Part shown: in pieces, positions 1-9,366 of the stretch
Layout: each line of letters starts with the position of its first letter
How positions within the stretch are numbered: the first letter of the stretch is position 1
Assembly (NCBI GenBank): GCA_033720955.1
Contig: JAWWBN010000106.1
Coordinates: 1 to 11,656 of the forward strand
DNA length: 11,656 nucleotides
Direction: 5' to 3'
DNA from: JAWWBN01 sp033720955
GTDB lineage: Bacteria; Acidobacteriota; Thermoanaerobaculia; Multivoradales; JAHEKO01
The notes under the pieces: model-generated
What the model was told of the DNA's origin: nothing
Seen by the model: the letters and a program-made list of their open reading frames with translations, nothing else
The model's database searches: none
Translations under genes and position numbers: made by a program

Positions 1-1915
1 CGCTGCCCAGCAGGATCTCCTCGTCGCCACCGTTGCGGAAGTAGTAGATCCGCGGGTGCTCGAGGAAGCGGCCCACCACCGAGGTGACGGTGATGGTCTC
101 GCTCACCCCGGGGAGGCCGGGCCGCAGGCAGCAGATGCCGCGTACCTGGAGATCGACCTTCACCCCCGCCTGGGAGGCGCGGTAGAGGGCCTGGATGCAC
201 CGCTTGTCCACGAGCGAGTTCATCTTGAAGGCCAGGTGGCCGTTGCCCTCTTGCTCGTGGTGGTCGATCTCCCGCTGGATCCGCTCCAGAAGCTGACGGC
301 GCATCGCCTGCGGCGCCACCAGGAGCTTGCGGTAGGTGGTCTTGCGCGAGTAGCCGGTCAGCGCGTTGAACAGGTCGGAGACGTCGTCGGCGATCTCGGC
401 GTCCCGGGTCAGGTACCCCAGGTCGGTGTAGACGCGGGCGGTCACCGGGTTGTAGTTGCCGGTGCCCAGGTGGACGTAGCGGACGATGCCGTCCCGCTCG
501 CGACGCACCACCAGACACATCTTGCAGTGGACCTTCAGCCCCAGCAGGCCGTAGACCACGTGGACCCCGGCCCGCTCCAGCTCGCGCGCCCAGACGATGT
601 TGTTCTGCTCGTCGAACCGCGCCTTGAGCTCCACCAGGGCGGCCACCTGCTTGCCCCGCTCCCGCGCCTCCTTGAGCGCCGCCACGATGGGCGAGTCGGG
701 GCCCACCCGGTAGAGGGTCTGCTTGATCGCCAGCACCTTGGGGTCGCGCGCCGCCTCGTGGAGGAAGTCCACCACCGGACGGAAGCTGTCGTAGGGGTGG
801 TAGAGCAGAACGTCGCGCTGCTTGAGCACCTGGAAGGGGCTCTCGTCGGGCGAGCCCAGGTTGTGGGTGACCAGAGGCAGGAAGGGCGGGTCCTTGAGCT
901 CGGGGCGGTCGACCTGGGTGAGCTCCATCAGGTCCGAGAGGCCCAGGGGCCCGCCGACCTCGTACACCTGGTAGGGGGCCACCCGCAGGTTCCCGATCAG
1001 GTAGTCGCGGATCCGCTCGGGCATCTCCTCGGCCACCTCCAGCCGGATCGCGGAGCCGAAGTGACGCTGCTCCACCACCTCCTGCATGGCCTCCAGCAGG
1101 TCGGAGGCCTCGTCCTCCTCGATCTCCACGTCGGCGTCGCGGGTGACCCGGAAGGGGTAGGCCGCGGTCACCGGAAGACCCGGGAAGAGCAGGTCGAGGT
1201 TGGCCATGACCACCTCTTCCAGCCAGACGAAGTTGGTGGAGGTGAGCTCGGTCAGCCCCAGCCGCTCGTAGCCCCCCGCCTTCTCCTCGCTCGGGATGCG
1301 CAGCAGCCGCGGCAGCGAGTTGGGGACCTTGATCCGGGCGAAGCGCTCCCCGTGGGCCGGATCGTCGATCACCACCGCCAGGTTGATGCTCAGGTTGGAG
1401 ATGTGCGGAAAGGGGTGGCCGGGGTCGAAGGCCAGGGGCGTCAGGGTGGGGAAGATCTCGCTCCGGAAGTGCCGGCGCAGCAGCTTCTTCTGCTTCCGCT
1501 TGAGATCGGCGTAGCCGAGCACCCGCACCCGCTTCTCCGCCAGCTTGGGGCGCAGGTCGTCGCGCCAGCAGCGGCTGGGCTCGGCCAGCATGGGCATCAG
1601 CCGGTCGCGGATGGCCGCGAGCTGCTCCGCCGGGCTCATGCCGTCGGGCGGCGCCTCCAGCGCCCCCGCCTCGAGCTGGCGCCGCAGGCCGGACACCCGG
1701 ATCATGAAGAACTCGTCCAGGTTGCTGGTGAAGATCGAGAGGAACTTCACCCGCTCCAGCAGCGGCGTCTTGCGCGCCAGCGCCTCCTCCAGCACGCGGC
1801 CGTTGAACTCCAGCCACGAGAGCTCGCGGTTGAGGAACAGGTCGCGGCGCTCCAGGCTCTGGGCGCGCGGCTCCTCGACCTTGGAGACGGCTTTGACGGC
1901 GGTGTCGGCGCTCAT
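1..1915 (-). CDS. ppk1: Polyphosphate kinase 1 (partial, C-terminus off the left edge)
   Basis: Reads leftward from ATG at 1915-1913 and stays open to the window edge, giving 638 codons with no stop. PPK1 reversibly transfers the ATP gamma-phosphate onto polyphosphate, a phosphate and energy store that also chelates metals. The N-terminal signature LNRELSWLEFN (about residues 28-38) and SNLDEFF (64-70) are present. The two histidines of the duplicated phospholipase-D-like catalytic core are visible: H463 in VHCKM, followed by the HLGTGNYN stretch, and H620 in RFLEHPR. Their spacing of 157 residues equals that of H435 and H592 in E. coli PPK1, which supports an intact active site. By comparison with the E. 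coli protein (688 residues) roughly the last 80 residues are missing. The start is supported by the N-terminal alignment, although no Shine-Dalgarno precedes it; a TATAAT box lies 12 bases upstream. The gene is divergent from the ZIP pair. Confidence 0.97.
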   Translation of the reverse strand, partial: MSADTAVKAVSKVEEPRAQSLERRDLFLNRELSWLEFNGRVLEEALARKTPLLERVKFLSIFTSNLDEFFMIRVSGLRRQLEAGALEAPPDGMSPAEQLAAIRDRLMPMLAEPSRCWRDDLRPKLAEKRVRVLGYADLKRKQKKLLRRHFRSEIFPTLTPLAFDPGHPFPHISNLSINLAVVIDDPAHGERFARIKVPNSLPRLLRIPSEEKAGGYERLGLTELTSTNFVWLEEVVMANLDLLFPGLPVTAAYPFRVTRDADVEIEEDEASDLLEAMQEVVEQRHFGSAIRLEVAEEMPERIRDYLIGNLRVAPYQVYEVGGPLGLSDLMELTQVDRPELKDPPFLPLVTHNLGSPDESPFQVLKQRDVLLYHPYDSFRPVVDFLHEAARDPKVLAIKQTLYRVGPDSPIVAALKEARERGKQVAALVELKARFDEQNNIVWARELERAGVHVVYGLLGLKVHCKMCLVVRRERDGIVRYVHLGTGNYNPVTARVYTDLGYLTRDAEIADDVSDLFNALTGYSRKTTYRKLLVAPQAMRRQLLERIQREIDHHEQEGNGHLAFKMNSLVDKRCIQALYRASQAGVKVDLQVRGICCLRPGLPGVSETITVTSVVGRFLEHPRIYYFRNGGDEEILLGS

Positions 1916-1927
1916 GGGGAATCATCG

Positions 1928-1933
1928 ATTATA
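1928..1933 (-). promoter_or_regulatory. -10 box of ppk1 (TATAAT)
   Basis: On the minus strand these bases read TATAAT, a perfect sigma-70-type -10 hexamer in a small AT-rich island within otherwise very GC-rich DNA. Only 12 bases separate it from the ppk1 ATG, so a start site about 7 bases downstream would leave a leader of roughly 5 nt. No good -35 is seen: the hexamer 17 bases upstream reads CCGTAA. The absence of a Shine-Dalgarno sequence fits a leaderless or nearly leaderless mRNA. Confidence 0.6.
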
Positions 1934-1938
1934 GCTGC

Positions 1939-1944
1939 TACGAT
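1939..1944 (+). promoter_or_regulatory. Possible -10 box for the ZIP gene pair (TACGAT)
   Basis: TACGAT keeps the TAnnnT core of a -10 hexamer and lies 32 bases before the GTG of the first ZIP gene, which would give a leader of about 25 nt. No recognisable -35 precedes it and no Shine-Dalgarno is visible before the GTG. It overlaps the upstream side of the ppk1 promoter, so the two divergent units may share this 61-base gap. It is weak by itself and is offered because the gap contains few alternatives. Confidence 0.3.
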
Positions 1945-1976
1945 GGCGACTTACGGTCCCCTCCCCCCGGCTCGCC

Positions 1977-2714
1977 GTGAACCCGACCCTCGTCGTGCTC
2001 GTCCTCTCGTCGCTGGCGGCGGCCGCCGCCGCTCTCGGCGTCCTGCCCCTCGCCGCCCGTCGCACCGCCCCCGCCGTCTGGTTCGGCTGGTCCAACGCCC
2101 TGGCGGCGGGCCTCATGCTGGGGGCGGCCTACGCCCTCTCGGAGGCCGGCGTGGAGATCGCGGCGACCCCGATGGCCGGCGGCGCCGTGGCGGGCGCCCT
2201 CCTCATCCTCTGGAGCCACCGCGCCTCCCACACCGAGGAGCTGGACCTCAACCGGCTCGGCGGCGGCGACGCCGACCCGGTCTACGGCTACCAGGTCCTG
2301 CTGGTGAGCTTTCTCCATGCCGCCTCCGAGGGGGTGGCGATCGGCGCCGCCATGGCCGCGTCGCTGCCGCTCGGCGTCTTCCTGGCCCTGGTCATGGCGG
2401 TGCACAACGTCCCCGAAGCCACCGTCCTCTCCGCGGTGCTCGCCAGCCGAGGCGTCACCCTGCCCCAGGCCGCGGCCCTGGCGGTGGCGGTCAACGGGGC
2501 GCAGGTCCTGCTGGCGGTGGCCACCTTCGCCGTGGTGGGGGCGGCGCCGTGGCTGCTGCCGGTGACCCTCGGCTACGCCGCCGGCGCCCTGGTCTACCTC
2601 ACCCTGGTGGAGCTCCTGCCCCAGTCCTACCGGCAGGCGGGCGCCACCTCCATCGCGGTCGTCACCAGCCTCGCCCTGGGCGCGATGATCGCGCTCCAGG
2701 GGCTGCTGCCCTAG
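1977..2714 (+). CDS. ZIP-family divalent metal transporter, first of a tandem pair
   Basis: A 245-residue membrane protein starting at GTG; about eight hydrophobic segments are visible. ZIP proteins (TC 2.A.5) carry Zn2+, Fe2+, Mn2+ or similar ions, usually into the cytoplasm. The two metal-site helices are recognisable: HAASEG (H114, E118) in the fourth-helix position and HNVPEA (H143, N144, E147) in the fifth. Both depart from the usual HNxPEG form: the Asn and Pro of the first motif are replaced, and the final Gly of the second is Ala. A hydrophilic loop between helices 3 and 4 (about residues 80-103) contains H81 and H85 plus acidic residues and could be the cytoplasmic metal-binding loop. 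The length matches short bacterial ZIPs such as ZupT (about 257). The gene is followed after 21 bases by a paralogue, so the two are likely co-transcribed. The substrate cannot be assigned. The GTG was chosen because it gives a normal hydrophobic N-terminus; no clear ribosome binding site precedes it. Confidence 0.85.
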   Translation: MNPTLVVLVLSSLAAAAAALGVLPLAARRTAPAVWFGWSNALAAGLMLGAAYALSEAGVEIAATPMAGGAVAGALLILWSHRASHTEELDLNRLGGGDADPVYGYQVLLVSFLHAASEGVAIGAAMAASLPLGVFLALVMAVHNVPEATVLSAVLASRGVTLPQAAALAVAVNGAQVLLAVATFAVVGAAPWLLPVTLGYAAGALVYLTLVELLPQSYRQAGATSIAVVTSLALGAMIALQGLLP

Positions 2715-2735
2715 CGGGCGCCGCCGGACCTCACC

Positions 2736-3464
2736 GTGCACCCCGCCCTCACCGTCTTCCTCTACGGCGCCGCGACGGCGGTCTCCACCGGGCTGGGGGC
2801 CCTCCCCTTCGCCCTGGTCCGGCGCATCTCGGAGACCACCGCCGCCCACGCCAACGCGGTCGCCGCCGGCCTCATGCTCGGCGCCAGCTTCGGTCTCGCC
2901 GCCGAGGGCACCGCGCACGGCGCCTGGCAGACGTTCGCGGGGGTCAACCTGGGGGTGGTCTTCATCCTGCTCACCCAGCGGGTCCTGGCGCGGCACGAGC
3001 TGTCCATCGGCGAGGTGCGGGGCGCCGGCGCCCGCCGCGTGCTGCTCATGCTGGTGGTGATGACCGTCCACTCCTTCGCCGAAGGGGTGGCCATCGGCGC
3101 CTCCTTCGCGGGCGGCATGACCCTAGCGACCCTCATCACCGTCGCCATCGCCGTCCACAACGTTCCCGAGGGGATCGCGATCAGCGCCGTGCTGCGACCG
3201 CAGGGGGCGTCGATCGCCGCCTGCGCCGGGTGGAGCGTCTTCTCCTCGCTGCCCCAGCCGTTGATGGCGGTGCCCGCCTTCCTCTTCGTGGACGCCTTCC
3301 GGCCGGCGCTGCCCTACGGCGTCGGCTTCGCCGCCGGCGCGATGGTCTTCATGGTCTTCGTGGAGCTGCTGCCGGAGGCCCTCGAGCACGCGGGCCGCGC
3401 GGCGGTGGGCCTCCTGGTCACCCTGGCGCTGGTGGCGATGATCCTCTTCCAGGCGTTTCTCTAG
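2736..3464 (+). CDS. ZIP-family divalent metal transporter, second of a tandem pair
   Basis: A 242-residue membrane protein starting at GTG, 21 bases after the preceding paralogue. Its motifs are closer to the family norm: HSFAEG (H112, E116) in the fourth-helix position and a complete HNVPEG (H141, N142, E145) in the fifth. The two proteins share overall layout and short blocks, for example AAGLMLGA near residues 43-50 in both, FAAGA/YAAGA before the last helices, and VELLP. They therefore look like an old tandem duplication. The loop between helices 3 and 4 (about residues 81-102) is basic and lacks the His-rich character of the first copy. ZIP proteins act as dimers, so the pair could form a heterodimer; that is inference. 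The gene ends in TAG and converges on the AGCS symporter across a GC-rich hairpin. Confidence 0.87.
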   Translation: MHPALTVFLYGAATAVSTGLGALPFALVRRISETTAAHANAVAAGLMLGASFGLAAEGTAHGAWQTFAGVNLGVVFILLTQRVLARHELSIGEVRGAGARRVLLMLVVMTVHSFAEGVAIGASFAGGMTLATLITVAIAVHNVPEGIAISAVLRPQGASIAACAGWSVFSSLPQPLMAVPAFLFVDAFRPALPYGVGFAAGAMVFMVFVELLPEALEHAGRAAVGLLVTLALVAMILFQAFL

Positions 3465-3476
3465 GGGCGGGAGAAG

Positions 3477-3511
3477 CCGGCACCGGGCGGCTCGGGAGCC
3501 GCGGTGGCCGG
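3477..3511. terminator. Candidate bidirectional terminator hairpin between convergent genes
   Basis: An extended, very GC-rich inverted repeat fills the 63-base gap between the second ZIP gene and the symporter. The outer arms are CCGGCACCG (3477-3485) and CGGTGGCCGG (3502-3511), pairing except for one extra G. The inner arms are CGGCTC (3488-3493) and GAGCCG (3496-3501), with a GG bulge at 3486-3487. No T-tract follows on either strand, so it would act as a strong hairpin or 3'-end stabiliser rather than a classical intrinsic terminator. Confidence 0.5.
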
Positions 3512-3527
3512 ACGGCGACGCGGCGCC

Positions 3528-4832
3528 CTAGCCCCCGCCGGCTCGCCGCCGGGCCAGCTCCCCGCCCAGGGCGACGAGGGCGATCAGGTTGGGGATCGCC
3601 ATGACGCCGTTCAGCAGATCGGCCCAGGCCCAGATCGCCCGCGCGCCGGCCAGCGCGCCGCCCAGGATGGCCACGCAGTAGAGACCGCGGTAGACCCGCC
3701 GCACCTTGACGCCGAAAAGGTAGACGGCGCACTGCTCGCCATAGAACGACCAGGTGATCAGGGTCGAGAGCCCGAAGAGGAGCGAGGTGACGAGGACCAC
3801 GGGTCCGCCGGCGCCTCCCAGCCCCTCGGCGAAGGCGGAGGCGGTGAGCGCCGTGGAGTCGAGACCCGAGCTCCACGCACCGGTGGCGAGCAGCACCAGC
3901 CCGGTGGCCGACGAGACCACCAGCGTGTCGAGGAAGACGCCGAGCATGGCCACCCTCCCCTGGCGCTCGGGGCTCGACGTCCGCGCCGAGGCGTGCGCGA
4001 TGGGCACCGAGCCGGTGCCGGCCTCGTTCGAGTAGACCCCCCGGGCCACGCCGAACCGGAAGGCCTCCCGGACCCCGGCGCCCAGGAAGCCGCCCGTCGC
4101 GGCCACGGGGCTGAAGGCGTGGGTCAGGACGAGCTCCAGGGCGGCGGGCACCGCCTGCCGGAAGACGACGAGCACCGCCCCCGCCGCGGCCAGGTAGAGC
4201 AGCCCCATCGCCGGTGCCAGGACCTCCGAGACGCGAGCGATCGACCGCACGCCGCCGACCACCGCCGCACCGGTGACCAGCGCCACCACCAGGCAGGTGA
4301 AGACCGGTCTCCACCCGAGCTGGGAGGCGGCCACCGAGGCGATCGAGTTGCTCTGGACGGTGGTGGTGGCCAGCAGGGTCTTGGCCGCGAGGCCGAAGGC
4401 GAAGAAGGCGGCGATCTTGGGCCAGCCCAGACGGTCGCGCAGGTAGTACATCGGGCCGCCGACCCACAGCCCGTCGGCGCCGCGGCGTCGGTAGCGCACC
4501 CCCAGGACCGACTCGGCGTACATGGCTCCCATCCCCACCAGGCCGGACACCCACATCCAGAAGAGCGCGCCCGGACCGCCGGCCGTGATCGCGGTGGCCA
4601 CGCCGGCCAGGTTGCCGTTGCCCACGATCCCGCCGACCGCGGTCATGAGCGCCGCGAAGGGGGAGATGTCGCCCTCCCGCGAATCCCCGGGCCGGCGCAG
4701 CAGATCCCGCCAGGCCGCCGCGAAGCAGCGGAACTGCACCACCCGCAGCCGGACCAGCAGGTAGAGACCGGTGCCCAGGAACAGCCCCAGCATGGGCGGT
4801 CCCCAGAGCCAGTTCGCGAGCTGCTGGATCAA
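3528..4832 (-). CDS. AGCS-family sodium:alanine/glycine symporter
   Basis: A 434-residue polytopic inner-membrane protein of the alanine/glycine:cation symporter family (TC 2.A.25), which imports small neutral amino acids with Na+. Family hallmarks appear in order: NWLWGPP near the N-terminus (8-13), GNGNLAGVATAI (71-82) followed by GGPGALFWMW (85-94), MYYLRDRLGW (128-137), GVYSNEAGTGS (265-275), FLDT (300-303) and WSFYGEQCAVYLFG (361-374). Length is slightly below the usual 440-480. The start is taken as TTG at 4832-4830 because the family N-terminus includes the LANWLWGPP stretch; an ATG at 4793 (residue 14) has a better-placed GGGGA upstream but would remove it. Only four bases separate the start from the carB stop, so translation is probably coupled and the gene co-transcribed with carB. 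The exact substrate is unknown. Confidence 0.93.
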   Translation of the reverse strand: MIQQLANWLWGPPMLGLFLGTGLYLLVRLRVVQFRCFAAAWRDLLRRPGDSREGDISPFAALMTAVGGIVGNGNLAGVATAITAGGPGALFWMWVSGLVGMGAMYAESVLGVRYRRRGADGLWVGGPMYYLRDRLGWPKIAAFFAFGLAAKTLLATTTVQSNSIASVAASQLGWRPVFTCLVVALVTGAAVVGGVRSIARVSEVLAPAMGLLYLAAAGAVLVVFRQAVPAALELVLTHAFSPVAATGGFLGAGVREAFRFGVARGVYSNEAGTGSVPIAHASARTSSPERQGRVAMLGVFLDTLVVSSATGLVLLATGAWSSGLDSTALTASAFAEGLGGAGGPVVLVTSLLFGLSTLITWSFYGEQCAVYLFGVKVRRVYRGLYCVAILGGALAGARAIWAWADLLNGVMAIPNLIALVALGGELARRRAGGG

Positions 4833-4836
4833 GGGC

Positions 4837-8061
<3,225 letters not shown>

Positions 8062-8070
8062 GCGGCCGGG

Positions 8071-8080
8071 ATTCTACAAT
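8071..8080. promoter_or_regulatory. Overlapping divergent -10 boxes for carB and the amidohydrolase
   Basis: The 26-base gap between the two ATGs contains the decamer ATTCTACAAT. Read on the minus strand, 8076-8071 is TAGAAT, 9 bases from the carB ATG. Read on the plus strand, 8075-8080 is TACAAT, 7 bases from the amidohydrolase ATG. Both match five of six positions of TATAAT, and the boxes share bases 8075-8076. Neither start codon has a Shine-Dalgarno at working distance, so both mRNAs would be leaderless or carry a few leader bases. Any -35 elements would lie inside the opposite coding sequences; no good TTGACA match is seen there. Confidence 0.55.
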
Positions 8081-8087
8081 CTCCCCG

Positions 8088-9329
8088 ATGCGCTCACCTC
8101 ACCCGACCGCGCTGGGCCCCGATTCCCTCGGGCGGCGGCTCGTCGCGGGCGACGGACGGGTGATCTCCTTCGGGTCCGCCGAGGCGGACGAGTCGTCGGC
8201 TGATCCGGCAGTCCCCTGCCCCGGAGCGGTCATCGAGCCGGGGCGGGTCAACGCCCACACCCACATCTACAGCGGCCTGGCGCCCCTCGGAATGCCGCCG
8301 CCCGATCCACCGCCGGAGAGCTTCCTCGAGATCCTCGAGCGCGTCTGGTGGCGGCTGGATCGCGCCCTCGACGAAGAGAGCCTGGCCGCCGCCGCCCGTC
8401 TCTACGCGGCCGAGTCGCTGCTGGCGGGCACCACCACCCTGATCGACCACCACGAGTCGCCCGAGCGGATCGAAGGCTCGCTGGACATCCTCGCCGACGC
8501 CTGTCAGGAGGTGGGCGTGCGGGCCCTGCTCTGCTACGGCGCCACCGAGCGCAACGGGGGCCGCGACGAGGCCCGCCGCGGCCTCGGCGAGTGCCGCCGC
8601 TTCCTGGAGTCGAACCGGCGCCCCGCGGTGACCGGGGTGGTGGGGCTGCACGCCTCCTTCACCGTCTCGGACGCGACGGCCCGGGAGGCGGGCGAGCTGG
8701 CCCGCGAGCTCGGCACGGTCGTCCACGTGCACATGGCCGAGGACCTCTGCGACGTGGAGGACGCCCGGCGGCGAGGCTACCCCGGCCCGCTGGAGCGCCT
8801 GCTCGCCCTGGACGCGCTGCCGCCGGGCTCCATCCTCGCCCACGGGGTCCACCTGGACGCCCGCCAGGTGCGCAGCGCCGAGCGGGAGGGCCTCTGGCTG
8901 GTGCAGAACCCCCGCTCGAACCGGGGAAACCGGGTGGGCTACCCGGGCGCCCTCGGCGCCAGCCGGAGGGTGGCGGTGGGCACCGACGGCTATCCGGCGC
9001 GGATGGCCGAAGAGGCCCGCGCCCTGTTCGAGGAGGCGGCCGCCCACGGCGAGCCGCGGCAGATCGCCGAGCCGCGTCTCGCCCGCGGACCCCAGCTCGC
9101 CGCCGAGAGGTTCGGCCTGCCCTTCTCGCCCCTCGGCCCCGGCGGCGCCGCCGACGCGGTGGCATCGAGCGGGGGAACCGTCCGCGAGGTGCTGGTTGGC
9201 GGCCGGCGGGTGGTCGGCGGCGGCCGGCTGCTGACCGCCGACCTCGACGCCATCCGGGCCGAGGCGGCGGAGCGGGCGAAGCGGCTCTGGCGGCGGATGG
9301 CCGCCCTCGGGAGCGCCGGTGCGGGCTAG
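8088..9329 (+). CDS. SsnA-like amidohydrolase (deaminase/chlorohydrolase-type metal hydrolase)
   Basis: A 413-residue cytosolic TIM-barrel amidohydrolase. The metal and catalytic residues of the cytosine-deaminase/chlorohydrolase branch are all recognisable: H57 and H59 in NAHTH, H215 with E218 in HVHMAE, H252 in AHGVHL, and D300 in GTDG. The segment IDHHESPERIEGSLD (119-133) followed by ALLCYGATERNG (146-157) resembles SsnA, an aminohydrolase found with purine-catabolism genes in enterobacteria and clostridia. NPRSN (274-278) also fits that family. The N-terminal beta-sandwich portion is short (about 50 residues), so the protein is somewhat smaller than typical members (about 440). No partner purine-catabolism genes are nearby, so the substrate (a purine, pterin or other N-heterocycle) is unassigned. 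The start ATG has no Shine-Dalgarno and lies 7 bases after a TACAAT box. Confidence 0.85.
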   Translation: MRSPHPTALGPDSLGRRLVAGDGRVISFGSAEADESSADPAVPCPGAVIEPGRVNAHTHIYSGLAPLGMPPPDPPPESFLEILERVWWRLDRALDEESLAAAARLYAAESLLAGTTTLIDHHESPERIEGSLDILADACQEVGVRALLCYGATERNGGRDEARRGLGECRRFLESNRRPAVTGVVGLHASFTVSDATAREAGELARELGTVVHVHMAEDLCDVEDARRRGYPGPLERLLALDALPPGSILAHGVHLDARQVRSAEREGLWLVQNPRSNRGNRVGYPGALGASRRVAVGTDGYPARMAEEARALFEEAAAHGEPRQIAEPRLARGPQLAAERFGLPFSPLGPGGAADAVASSGGTVREVLVGGRRVVGGGRLLTADLDAIRAEAAERAKRLWRRMAALGSAGAG

Positions 9330-9332
9330 ACT
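9327..9332 (+). promoter_or_regulatory. Possible -10 box of the pseudopilin-like gene (TAGACT)
   Basis: TAGACT overlaps the TAG stop of the amidohydrolase gene and would start transcription near 9339, leaving a leader of about 28 nt that contains GGGAG at 9356-9360. No -35 is evident 16-18 bases upstream. The same hexamer occurs before the SEC-C gene at the right end. The alternative is that the gene is simply co-transcribed with the amidohydrolase gene. Confidence 0.3.
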
Positions 9333-9366
9333 CGCGCCAGCCGATTCAACGGCACGGGAGAACCTC

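Noticed and set aside
1916..1976. A small RNA or riboswitch in the ppk1/ZIP gap
   Set aside because: The gap is only 61 bases, and the AT-rich part is explained by promoter elements; no stable fold is evident.
1938..3071. A 377-codon minus-strand frame across the ZIP genes
   Set aside because: Antisense to two clear transporter genes; the translation is low-complexity Gly/Arg/His/Glu with no start signal or family motif.
56..3604. An 1182-codon open frame on the plus strand
   Set aside because: It runs antisense to ppk1 and then out of frame through both ZIP genes; its product is His/Arg/Gly/Pro-rich without domains. It is a by-product of GC-rich codon use.
9319..9366. A GTG at 9319 as start of the pseudopilin-like gene
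   Set aside because: It overlaps the end of the amidohydrolase gene, has no ribosome binding site, and would place 16 residues before the signal peptide. The ATG at 9367 has GGGAG at good spacing.
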